Positions 9,060 to 18,340 of a DNA stretch of 64,000 nucleotides are shown in pieces. The notes beneath the pieces were generated by a model that did not search any database, was not told the origin of the DNA, and saw only the letters and a list, made by a program, of their open reading frames with translations. The position numbers were made by a program, and so were the translations under genes. Position 1 is the first letter of the stretch. Every line of letters begins with the position of its first letter. The DNA comes from Acidobacteriota bacterium (lineage in GTDB: Bacteria > Acidobacteriota > UBA6911). The stretch covers positions 1 through 64,000 of the forward strand of contig JAFGIY010000064.1 of assembly GCA_016929335.1 (NCBI GenBank), written 5' to 3'.

Positions 9060-10331
9060 CTATCCCCCGGATAGTTCCGTTTTTACGAGTTCCAGGCCGC
9101 TAACGATACGAGAAACTCGCGCTCCCCAAGCATCCAGCGCTTCTTGTTTTTCTCTATCATAACTGTAGCGATCGTAAACCTTCGTTACTCCCGGCTCAAT
9201 GTGATTTAATATTTTTCCTATTACCAAACGAGGCACTCCCATTTTAGCCATCATAGAAGCCGCAGTGCGTCTAAAATCGTGCGCCTTAAAATCAATTTGG
9301 GATTCCGTTCGAACGCGCCGGGCAAGCTTCTGGCACTCGCTGATGTGATCTTTACGCCGGATCGGGTTTGGAAATACCCACTCACTTGGTTGCCGCCCGA
9401 ATTTCTTATCTTGTTCCTCAGTAATTTTCCGTACTTGTTCCAGTATCCGCATTGCTTGCGGGGATAAGGGCACTCTATGACTTAAGCGGTTTTTAGAAAA
9501 TTCCGCCGGAATAGTCCACCATTCGCCATCAATATCCTTCCATCGCAGTGCGTGAACCTCGGCACCTCGCTGCGCCGTTAGAAGCCGAAGTCGAAACGTC
9601 GCCGCCATAAGCAATTTTTCGTCGTCTAATGCTTTCCAGATCGTTTTGATTTCATCCTCGGATAAAACGCGGTCTCGCTGGCGCTCTTCACCAGGCCGTG
9701 ATATGCCGTGACAAGGATTGCTTTCCGCGCGGTCTTTTGAAATTCCCCAGTTCCAAATTTTCCGGGCGCAAGCAAGCACTCGATTCGCTTTGATCTCGGT
9801 GCCTTCTGCCACTAAACGGTCCAGCAACTCGCGGATCTCACGGCGTTTAATATCGGCCAATGGCCTATTGCCAAATTCAGGATTGAGTACCTTTTCGATA
9901 TACCACTCATCTGTTTTCCACGATCGCTTCTTCGGTTTCGCGTATTGCTCAAGGTAGTCGTGACTCAGCCGTTTGAAGATGTTCTGCTCATATTCACGAA
10001 GAAGGCGTTCTTGTTCTAGTGCTTTCCGCTCTTGTTCAAAGGTTGCCTGTTCGGCTTCACGCTTTGCTAGTGCGGGATCAGTTCCTTTCCGCACCAACTC
10101 AAAAGCATCGCGGGCCATTTCCCGCGCAGTAGCCAGTCCGATAGCCGGGTATCTGCCCAGCGTAAATCGTCGCTGTTTCCCGGCAATCCTGTATTTCACG
10201 CAAAATGTCTTGTCTCCATTTGGGGTGATGCGCAGGCCGAATCCGGGAAGTGAATCATCCCAATAATCCATCCTTACGATATTTGATTTCAGTGAGTAAA
10301 TTGTCCGATCTGTGAATTTTATTTGTGCCAT
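9060..10331 (-). CDS. Tyrosine-type site-specific integrase, DUF4102/P4-like N-terminus
   Basis: Start MAQIKFTDRTIYSLKSN...DDSLPGFGLRITPNGDKTFCVKYRIAGKQRRFTLGRYP; catalytic-like RLLTAQRGAEV, HDFRRTAAS, VTKVYDRYSYDREK. The track ORF to 10550 runs into the att region. Confidence 0.93.
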   Translation of the reverse strand: MAQIKFTDRTIYSLKSNIVRMDYWDDSLPGFGLRITPNGDKTFCVKYRIAGKQRRFTLGRYPAIGLATAREMARDAFELVRKGTDPALAKREAEQATFEQERKALEQERLLREYEQNIFKRLSHDYLEQYAKPKKRSWKTDEWYIEKVLNPEFGNRPLADIKRREIRELLDRLVAEGTEIKANRVLACARKIWNWGISKDRAESNPCHGISRPGEERQRDRVLSEDEIKTIWKALDDEKLLMAATFRLRLLTAQRGAEVHALRWKDIDGEWWTIPAEFSKNRLSHRVPLSPQAMRILEQVRKITEEQDKKFGRQPSEWVFPNPIRRKDHISECQKLARRVRTESQIDFKAHDFRRTAASMMAKMGVPRLVIGKILNHIEPGVTKVYDRYSYDREKQEALDAWGARVSRIVSGLELVKTELSGG

Positions 10332-10342
10332 GGCTTTTTTCC

Positions 10343-10518
10343 GGGGTACCACTGGGGTACCAAAAAAACGAAACCTTTTGATTAATGGCAATAGAACATA
10401 TTGAAACAATTTGTTACCTGTGGAACATACCATACCCTTGTCAATAAAGGCTAGTAATACTGTGCAGGATATTAGGAAATATGTTGCATATGGATTCATT
10501 CTGTTTCGTGGGGTACCA
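10343..10518. repeat. Three GGGGTACCA direct repeats upstream of int (candidate arm-type or regulatory sites)
   Basis: GGGGTACCA at 10343-10351, 10354-10362 and 10510-10518. Confidence 0.7.
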
Positions 10519-10534
10519 GAAAAAGGCCAAAATT

Positions 10535-10584
10535 GTTGACTACGAATCAAAAGGCCGCAAGTTCGAGTCTTGCCGGGCGCACCA
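10535..10584 (+). mobile_element. attR-like junction: 3' fragment of tRNA-Arg(ACG)
   Basis: gttgaCTACGAAtcaaaaggccGCAAGTTCGAGTCTTGCCGGGCGCACCA: anticodon loop CTACGAA, T-arm, acceptor 3' strand and CCA, with no 5' half; adjacent to int. Confidence 0.82.
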
Positions 10585-10873
10585 TTTCCTAAAAAATATC
10601 AAGCATTCAGAGACTCCATAAAATTATTTGCCCAAATTCTCCTATTGGGGGTGACCGCCTTTTAAGGCTTTTGCCTGCACTTGCCCTTCTCGAGAAAAGT
10701 CCTGGCTGTCAGGGTTCGAGAGGAGCTCAAATAAAGCGATTCAAGCGACGAACTCCGTTTTGACTGCAAGCTCTTCAAATAATCTTGGGCAATTCTGATG
10801 TACTCTTTTACCTTTTAACGCGAATGCTGCAACGATACAAGAGGACAGAAATCGGCTGGAATGTGTCGCATTG

Positions 10874-10900
10874 TGAACTTCTTTGCATTATGCAAAGAAG
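10874..10900 (+). terminator. Perfect 13-bp hairpin followed by T-rich tract
   Basis: AACTTCTTTGCAT-T-ATGCAAAGAAGTT then TTTCTC. Confidence 0.5.
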
Positions 10901-11154
10901 TTTTTCTCTTATAAGCAGTTGAAACCATTCGCTGCAAACAAAGAAGCTGAGTGTTGACAGCTGAAAGCTGAAAGCGCGCGGCTGCCGACCGCATCGGCTA
11001 TTTGGTTGCGGCCTGATGAGATTGGAAGCGGCGAGGGTTACGGCAGCGAAAATGAAGGCGATCCAGGCATCGGGATGCCGGTTGTCTCTTCGCAAATACC
11101 TTCTTCTTTGAAAAATTCGTCGGCAGAGGTTGCGACTAAGCCTGCAGGTATTTG

Positions 11155-11757
11155 TTATCCATGCATCAGGAACCGGAAAAGCATGGAGGCTATCGGCCAT
11201 AAAACATAATCCAACGCACCAAGCCAGAGCAGGCCGAATATAATGATAAAACCGTAGCTTTCCAGCTTGAGATAAGGGGAGATCAGGCGGGATGGAAGAA
11301 ATCCTATTGCCACCCGGGATCCGTCCAGTGGCGGGATGGGGATCAGGTTGAAAAGCGCCAGGATGACGTTGACGATGCAGAGATTCAGGAGAAAAAGACC
11401 CGGCAGCCCTCCGAAAGAAAATATTCGATAAATGAAGGCTGCAACGACGGCCACGATCAGATTGCTTGCCGGACCCGCCAGGCCCACAAGCATTACTCCC
11501 TTTTTTACATTGCGGAAGTATCCCGGATTGAAAGGCACCGGTTTTGCCCAACCAAACAGGACCGGGCTCTTGGCAAGAATGAGAATCAGAGGCAGCAACA
11601 CGGATCCCATGAGATCGATGTGCGCCAGGGGATTCAGCGTCAGACGGTTGGCGTCTCTGGCCGTGGGATCCCCGAGCCGGTAGGCTACATACCCATGCGC
11701 CACTTCATGGAAAATTACCGAAAAAATGAGAGCTGTTATTTGCAGAATCAGTTCCAT
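11155..11757 (-). CDS. Site-2 protease family protein (peptidase M50)
   Basis: FHEVAHGYVAYRLGDPTARDANRLTLNPLAHIDLMGS and NLIPIPPLDGSRV. Confidence 0.92.
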   Translation of the reverse strand: MELILQITALIFSVIFHEVAHGYVAYRLGDPTARDANRLTLNPLAHIDLMGSVLLPLILILAKSPVLFGWAKPVPFNPGYFRNVKKGVMLVGLAGPASNLIVAVVAAFIYRIFSFGGLPGLFLLNLCIVNVILALFNLIPIPPLDGSRVAIGFLPSRLISPYLKLESYGFIIIFGLLWLGALDYVLWPIASMLFRFLMHG

Positions 11758-12049
11758 TCACATTTGCCTCTGGCGGTGGAACGCCGGCTAAGCCGACGCA
11801 TCGCGCCGCTAATACTGTACCACTGATATCAGATAACGAACAGATTCAGACAATCCCGGCTGGATAACGGGATGGAATTCTTGGCAGTAGTTTCAGCTGA
11901 AGCTTCTGCCGCGGATCCGCGGATTCTCACAAACTCGGCATGCTGATACCGAAACACGGTCCCACATGTGAATACTGATCCATGCGAATCTGCGAAAATC
12001 CGCGATTCAATAGTCTCCGTTTATTAAAAAAGACAAACGAGACTGTGGG

Positions 12050-13816
12050 CTAGCGCCACGCATCGATTAGGACGCTCTGGCGGGCTGCCATCCCTCCATA
12101 ACTCCAATAATTGTTGTTTGCGCCTCCGGCTACGACAATGGCTAACGGCATTCCGCCAAAGAACGCGCCTCCGGCAGGTTGCTTCCCGGCAGGCGGTTTT
12201 TGGGCCGGACTTTTTCCTTCGGGAGATTTCCCGGCAGGCGGTTTCCCTAACGGAGGGCCTCCGGCCGACTGCAGCCATTGAATCAGCTTTTCAATCGTAT
12301 CAAATCCCTCCTCCTTGATGTAATTGGCGACCGGAGGACTGAGAACGGCCATGGCTCCGAAAAGCCTGCCCTGGTCATTGACGATATTTTTGAGGGCTCC
12401 GGAGAAATTCATTTCTCTTTGCCAGACACTGTGTCTTGAGTTCGCAGCCGAAAGAATTCCCCATCCTTCGCACAGTGTCACTACATTGTCCGTCGGCTTG
12501 AATCCTCTCTGTACGTGGAAAGGCTTCCAGGGGGAAGCTTCTTCGTTTTCCGCAATGATGACGCTGTTCCAGTTCATGGGATTTCCTATAACACCCATGT
12601 AGGTCGTTCCCACCCTCCCGCAATTCCCGGCATTGATGGAAAGCAGGCCCCAGGCCCGCCCGATTGTGGAATTAGCCTGGCTGAAAGGTCCCAAAGCGCC
12701 GATGCCGTAGTTGAGTCCTATTTCCTTCCGTATGGGCCCGTTAATAATAAGGCCTCCCGTAAAGGAATTATCCGACACCGACATGGATTCTTTCCCTGTG
12801 GAAGCAACCGCGAGGATTACGGGCAGGTATTCCGGCTTTGCGCCGGCCATGACGGCATTGATGGCAACCGTCTTTACCGTATAGGACCAGTGCTCGAAAA
12901 CTTCAACATTTTGTTCGCCAGGCATTGCCGTGTGCGCCGCCATTTTGCCGACTACCTCGTCGGGACTATGGCTGGTTCCCTTCAGCATGTCGGCGACTCG
13001 TTCTTCGGTCGGCAGGATGATGGGCATATAATCGGTCATTCTTTTTTCCATAAACATGCGCTGTAGATTATCCGGAGTATCCGTATAACTCCCCGGACCG
13101 GCCGATTGTTCAATGGAGCCCGTCTTTTTTTCCTCGTTGCTTAAAGGTCTGGTGAGATTCTCGACGATCTCCTGCATTATCATCTTTCCGCTTACAGGGC
13201 TCTTGCGGACGATATCTTTACTGATCTGTTCCGCCGTTTTGCCCCATACAGGCGTTATCAGGTAGGTAACCCGAAGACAGGGCATTCCTTTCTGCACGGT
13301 ATGATGGGTCTTCACCTGCTCAAAAAATTCGGAGACGATCAGAGGAACGGTAGGAATGCCAAATTCCGATTCGATGTTTATGCAGTGGCCAACGACCCCT
13401 GCCACACAGAGGCTTCAATGGCCCATTCCCATGATAACGGCGTCCGCTTTCTTCTCTTTGAATTCCGCCCATAAAGCCGGATCCTCCGCCGTGAATCCCC
13501 CTCCCGTCATCGGCTTATAAAGGACATTCACCTTGGGCATGTTTGCCTTGAACCAGGCCAGCATTTCACCGAGAAGAATATCGGTTCCCAGATAACCATC
13601 GTTGACGAGATAGACGGTTTTGCCTTCCAGCGTGTCCAGCCGGGGCGCCATCGGCTTCAATTGGATTGCCGGTGGTTTGCCTCTTGGACTGAGTACGGTG
13701 ATTTTCTGTTCCATGGCTTTTCCCTGTGCCTGAGCCGGATTGTTTGTAGTATGAAAACTGCAGAACAATCCAAGGCACAATATCGCTATCATAGTTGCTG
13801 AGATACGAAATTTCAT
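12050..13816 (-). CDS. Putative secreted UGSC-family selenoprotein; two track ORFs joined through in-frame TGA at 13415-13417
   Basis: ORFs 13415..13840 and 12050..13405 are in the same frame. Junction reads ADAVIMGMGH-TGA-SLCVAGVVGHCINIESEFGIPTVP, giving U-x-x-C. Signal-peptide-like start MKFRISATMIAILCLGLFCSF at 13816. Confidence 0.78.
13382..13417 (-). promoter_or_regulatory. Candidate bacterial SECIS element immediately downstream of UGA
   Basis: RNA: UGA-N12-GCAG-G-GGUC-GUU-GGCC-A-CUGC; apical G is 22 nt after UGA. Confidence 0.6.
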
Positions 13817-14057
13817 AATTGGATCCTCCACCGCGGGCATTGTTGCTTACCTCGGGATCGGCATCGGTTTTTCTCGACTTCGATCCCGATATCCGATTGA
13901 CGCACCTCTCCGGAATCCCGACTTCTCTGCGTCATCCCAAGCTTAAAACAAAAAACAGGGGGGTAAAAAACAGGTTTAAGGCCCCTTTTTTGCTCTCATT
14001 TCACGCAAAGATACTGATTAGATTCCTGTTACGTCGGTCCGACCCCCGTTTCCTGCC

Positions 14058-15815
14058 CTACGCCATTCTCAGCGGCGGCACTTCTTCAGGATCAATATGG
14101 ATCTCCAGCAGCGTAGGTCCTTTTCTGTTGCACAGGGCCCGACAGTCGAGCTTTTCGAAATCTTCCGGACGACGAATTGCGAAAGCATCAGCTCCTGCCG
14201 CCTCCGCCATCTTGCAGAAATCAATGGGCGGTATCGCAAGGTCGACATGTTCATCGCTGGTCCGTCGTAGGGAGTGTTTGATCATTCCATACGCCCGATC
14301 AATCAAAACCGCAAAAATTACCGGCAGATTCTGTTCTACCGCTACAGAAATCTCCAGTCCGTTCATCAGAAAGCAACCATCGCCGGTAAGACAAATAACG
14401 GGCGCGTTTCCCGCCCCCAGAGCCATGCCAACCGCTGCCCCTATCGCCCAGCCCATCGAAGCGAATCCGACCGACAGGTGATAGTGCTTGGGATGGCGGT
14501 TAAAGAAATAGTGTATGGACCAGGGCACGCTGTTGCTGTTGTCAATGAGGAACCGTGTCTCAGCGGGGAATCGTTGCGCGAGTTCACGAATCACGCGCTG
14601 TGGCTTGAGGACAGGCGAGGAATTTGTCAGCTTGCAGCTATCCGGGTCCTGAACCTTAATGAACCGGGGCACATATTGCTGATACTCCAGATATTGATCC
14701 GCTGCCGCCTCCTGTCCTTTTACCATGCCGATCGCCAATTTGCCTTCCTGAATGGCTGCCTGGATCCGTTCTGCCAAATGCCTGAATATAGTGCTGATGG
14801 TCCCGTAAACGTGCAGCTGCGCCATAGGCGACCTGGAAAAACAATCCATCGTGTTGTGTATATGGACAAGCTTGTTATTCATCAGAGCAGGATCCCACCC
14901 GCCCGTTGCCCATTCTCCCAGGTCGGTGCCTGCCGCCAGTATGAGCCCGACGCATTCATCGGTCAGCGCCTCGCGAGCCGTTATATGCCCCGCAAACCCG
15001 AATACTCCCCGGGCTAAAGGATGATAGGGATCGATGCGCGACTTGCCGCGTTGTGTTGTTATCATGGGAGCATGGATAAGCTCGGCAAATCCTGTGAGCT
15101 CATCAGTTGAACCGGCGCAATCATGGCCGATCAGCAGCACTACCTTCCGGCCCCGGCTTAAAGTCCTGAACAGATCCCGGCAGAGCGCTTCTACGCCTGT
15201 GTTGTCAATCAATGAAACAGATTCGGTTGCCAGTTTGTGTAAATCCGGGAATGCAATTTCTCCGCCGCCTCCTGCGGAGGCGCGAAGGATTTCGACCGGC
15301 ACACTCAGGTGGGCAGGGCCTTTGGGCGTTTGCAGGGCGACGGTCAAAGCTGCAGCAAGCTTCTTTTCCAGCTGTTCCGGATGGCTCACGAGTGAGCTAT
15401 AGCGGGTGCAGTGTTCAAACATACCAACGATATCCACGGCATCAGCGGACGATTCCTGAAATGGCCCCAGACCGAAGGTAGGCAACGGCGTTTGTGGTGT
15501 GATAACGAGCATGGGAATATGGTCGGCATAGGCACAGGCAACGCCCGTAATCAGGTTGGTTGCCCCGGGCCCCGTTGTCGCACAGCAGACGCCAATCCTG
15601 CCGGTTTCACGCGCATAGCCGTCAGCCATAAACGCTGCTCCTCCCTCATGCCGGGCGAGTACTGTCCGCGGGCCGCCCCTCCTTTCGCTGCGAACAAGGG
15701 CATCATATAAGGGGCCTAAAGGACTGCCCGGCACGCTAAAGACAAATTCCACGCCAAGCAGTTCCAGGTATCTGATGATTACATCGCTGAGTGTTTTATC
15801 CATTATAGCACCCAT
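14058..15815 (-). CDS. Thiamine pyrophosphate-binding enzyme (acetolactate synthase-like)
   Basis: GVEFVFSVPGSPLGPLYDAL, RHEGGAAFMADGYARETGRIGVCCATTGPGATNLITGVACAYADHIPML, GDGCFLMNGLEI. Confidence 0.88.
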   Translation of the reverse strand: MGAIMDKTLSDVIIRYLELLGVEFVFSVPGSPLGPLYDALVRSERRGGPRTVLARHEGGAAFMADGYARETGRIGVCCATTGPGATNLITGVACAYADHIPMLVITPQTPLPTFGLGPFQESSADAVDIVGMFEHCTRYSSLVSHPEQLEKKLAAALTVALQTPKGPAHLSVPVEILRASAGGGGEIAFPDLHKLATESVSLIDNTGVEALCRDLFRTLSRGRKVVLLIGHDCAGSTDELTGFAELIHAPMITTQRGKSRIDPYHPLARGVFGFAGHITAREALTDECVGLILAAGTDLGEWATGGWDPALMNNKLVHIHNTMDCFSRSPMAQLHVYGTISTIFRHLAERIQAAIQEGKLAIGMVKGQEAAADQYLEYQQYVPRFIKVQDPDSCKLTNSSPVLKPQRVIRELAQRFPAETRFLIDNSNSVPWSIHYFFNRHPKHYHLSVGFASMGWAIGAAVGMALGAGNAPVICLTGDGCFLMNGLEISVAVEQNLPVIFAVLIDRAYGMIKHSLRRTSDEHVDLAIPPIDFCKMAEAAGADAFAIRRPEDFEKLDCRALCNRKGPTLLEIHIDPEEVPPLRMA

Positions 15816-15928
15816 GTCACTGCATTGTAGCGGACTTGATAGGCGCAGCGCCCGGAAGAATTAGAAAAACTTTCACCGTACTTTAGTAAAAGAACAGCCG
15901 GCAATTCAAGAAACTAATTTGTTTGGGG

Positions 15929-16066
15929 CTCCTCCGGCTCTGCCGGGGAGGCGGCAAAAGCCCGGCAATCCCAGGAAAGAATTTTGATTACTTTTGGAGT
16001 CTTAGAGTTGATTTAACTCAGAGACTCCAAGGCTCTGAGGTTCTAAGAAAAGATTCCAATGCGCCC
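15929..16066. repeat. Dispersed intergenic repeat (copy B1 plus F1)
   Basis: 70-bp segment 15936-16005 matches 27831-27900 at ~60/70; 16021-16061 matches 57098-57138 at ~35/41. Confidence 0.8.
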
Positions 16067-16339
16067 TTGTTAAATAATCTTACACTCTCAGGATTCGGCG
16101 ATTTATACAACAAGTCATAATTTATCAATAGGTTAGCTAAATCAAGAATTTTGCTTCGGGAATTTCTGTAAAGTTACTTTACATTCTGTGAAGACAACTC
16201 AGCCCGATTCAGGATTGCATGCGATCAGGTCTAACAATAATGATTTCTTATATTTATATAGATATTTTAGGGTGAAATTCAGTGGAATCTGAAACTGGAG
16301 AGGATATTGCTTAATTGGAATTAGCGAGGAGGTTTTGAT

Positions 16340-16975
16340 ATGAAGAAAATATTTTTGATTCTGTCCTGTGCAGCAATTTTGATCCTGGGACAATATGCAT
16401 TTGCTGATCCGGTCTATGTGGGAGCCAAAATTAAACTTTACGATGGTCCTGGTACTACGGGAGGCGAATTCCTAGCCGATGTCGCTCCATATCAGTCTCC
16501 CAACTTCGATTTCATCACCTTCTGCATGGAATTTTCTGAAGGAGTTTCCACTAATACAGAATATATAATCGACGGAATAGGCTATGAGGCAATCAAGGGT
16601 TCTGAAGCTGTAAGCGACCCGCTCGATATTAAAACTGCCTATCTTTATTATCTGTTCCGTGAAGGGCTCCTGACAGGCTATGTCCATACAACTGAATCTG
16701 CCAATGCCTTGCAGAGAATAATATGGGAAACTGAGGATGAGATTTTTAGCGGCCTTAGTCCTATTGATCTCACTTTATATGGCAATTGGAACAGCATAAC
16801 AGTCCCGGACGGCTGGGAGAATCCCGGAGTTGTGGTTTTGAATCTGGTTGATGCCACCGGCGCGCTTAAGCAGGATGTGCTTGCATATAATCCCGTTCCT
16901 GAGCCGGGAGCTATTCTGCTTCTCGGTACCGGATTGGTTGGGATTTTTGCCGCCAGCCGATATCGTCGCAAATAA
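16340..16975 (+). CDS. PEP-CTERM sorting domain-containing protein
   Basis: Signal peptide MKKIFLILSCAAILILGQYAFA; C-terminus PVPEPGAILLLGTGLVGIFAASRYRRK; RBS gaggagg. Confidence 0.92.
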   Translation: MKKIFLILSCAAILILGQYAFADPVYVGAKIKLYDGPGTTGGEFLADVAPYQSPNFDFITFCMEFSEGVSTNTEYIIDGIGYEAIKGSEAVSDPLDIKTAYLYYLFREGLLTGYVHTTESANALQRIIWETEDEIFSGLSPIDLTLYGNWNSITVPDGWENPGVVVLNLVDATGALKQDVLAYNPVPEPGAILLLGTGLVGIFAASRYRRK

Positions 16976-17003
16976 AAAAATAGCAGCAATCAAATCCAAT
17001 TTT

Positions 17004-17036
17004 AAAAAGCCATCCTGAAAAGGATGGCTTTTTTTT
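17004..17036 (+). terminator. Rho-independent terminator of the PEP-CTERM gene
   Basis: AAAGCCATCCT-GAAA-AGGATGGCTTTTTTTT. Confidence 0.9.
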
Positions 17037-17192
17037 GGCTCCGACATTTATCTTCTGAAGACCATGCTTCCCATTCTCTATAACTTTGGCTTCTAACGCC
17101 TTACAATGGTTCGTATATGCAACCCTTCCAGACGGCAGCCCTTGGATGTCGGGACAGAAAATGGAATACTGGAAATAGGAAGGAAATCGCCC

Positions 17193-17570
17193 ATGATGAA
17201 ATATGATCCCACGATTGGGCCGGATAGTGAGGAATGGCATAAACTGGATGAAGGAGAGCAAATCAGGATGGTTCGCCAATACCATCGACGGGCCGGAGTG
17301 AAACTGCCCAATGCAATATTGCACGCGGCCATTCACACGGTGGTTGAAAATCAGATCGCGATGGGCGATGACATCCCCGTCCGGCGGACCATCGAGCGGT
17401 TGCAGACTGAAGGTTTGGACAGACACGAAGCGATCCACGCCGTCGGTTTGGTCCTTTCGGAGCACATATATGATTTAATGAAATCTCCTCCCGTAAATCA
17501 GGACCCCAACGAGCGCTACTGGAAATCCCTCGAAGAATTAAGCGCCGAGGGCTGGCGAAATAGAAAATGA
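17193..17570 (+). CDS. DUF1841-like protein (track ORF begins 17106; likely start MMKYDP at 17193)
   Basis: VRQYHRRAGVKLPNAILHAAIHTVVENQIAMGD...RLQTEGLDRHEAIHAVG. Confidence 0.75.
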   Translation: MMKYDPTIGPDSEEWHKLDEGEQIRMVRQYHRRAGVKLPNAILHAAIHTVVENQIAMGDDIPVRRTIERLQTEGLDRHEAIHAVGLVLSEHIYDLMKSPPVNQDPNERYWKSLEELSAEGWRNRK

Positions 17571-17602
17571 CGATATGAAAGATATGGATCCCAATACTAA
17601 TC

Positions 17603-18223
17603 TTATAAGCTATCCTCTCTGATAAATACCTGCTTTATGGTTGTGACTCCTCGCGGCGTGGTTCGCATTGTTTTAAGGGTTAATTTCTTCCCATTTTTAG
17701 ATAATGAGAACTCTTCCTTAATATAGATCTCGGTCCTTGGTCCCTCCGCTGTAATAGTCTCGGTGCCCGAGTTAATCAACCTGCGCTTTTCCCAGGTGGA
17801 TCTCGAAACAAAATCGCCCCGGCCGTCCGAAGCAGGGTTGAAGCACTGGCTGCCGTCCAATGCGAATTTCTGAGCGACAGATTGGTCTCGGCCATCGGCT
17901 GTGAACTGGCGCAGGATCTGGGCCGAATCTGCCGTCTGGATAATTTTTAGAGTGAGATTTGCCACCTGTCCTATCAGCGGTTCTGCGACCGGACTATTGC
18001 CGTCACGCTCATTCGGTCTTCCCACTGTTCCTATGCCTGAAGTGATCCTTATCTTCCGCAGCTCGGGAGTCGTCTGCTTTATTTGACTCTTCTTCGCATC
18101 GAGAATCCATGTGCCATTCAGGTCCGCAACCGGATCCTCGGCCGGCAGTATGCCCGCCAGGTTTGCTGCCACAATGATGATCAGTGCAACATTCCTCATT
18201 GCGTTCCCTCCCACATCGATCAA
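17603..18223 (-). CDS. Hypothetical exported protein
   Basis: N-terminal hydrophobic stretch; DLNGTWILDAKKSQIKQ lipocalin-like start. Confidence 0.65.
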   Translation of the reverse strand: MIDVGGNAMRNVALIIIVAANLAGILPAEDPVADLNGTWILDAKKSQIKQTTPELRKIRITSGIGTVGRPNERDGNSPVAEPLIGQVANLTLKIIQTADSAQILRQFTADGRDQSVAQKFALDGSQCFNPASDGRGDFVSRSTWEKRRLINSGTETITAEGPRTEIYIKEEFSLSKNGKKLTLKTMRTTPRGVTTIKQVFIREDSL

Positions 18224-18340
18224 TTATCAACAAATTGCATTGGATGCCACGATAATTCATTCTCATTAAAGATGATGAGCTTCAAAATGACGCCAATCAA
18301 CATTCCGATGTTTTATTTGTATCTGGTGTAAGATTAATGA

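Noticed and set aside
10808-11551. 247-aa minus ORF overlapping the M50 protease gene
   Set aside because: Out of frame with the well-supported site-2 protease; low-complexity, non-conserved-looking translation.
13415-13417. Nonsense mutation (pseudogene) explanation for the split UGSC-like gene
   Set aside because: Single in-frame TGA at the expected U position, with U-x-x-C spacing and a suitable downstream hairpin; no other disruptions. Still needs genomic confirmation of Sec machinery.
13819-14481. Plus-strand 220-aa ORF
   Set aside because: Antisense to the TPP-enzyme gene; composition looks like shadow translation.
14274-15017. Plus-strand 247-aa ORF antisense to TPP enzyme
   Set aside because: Shadow ORF of a confidently called gene.
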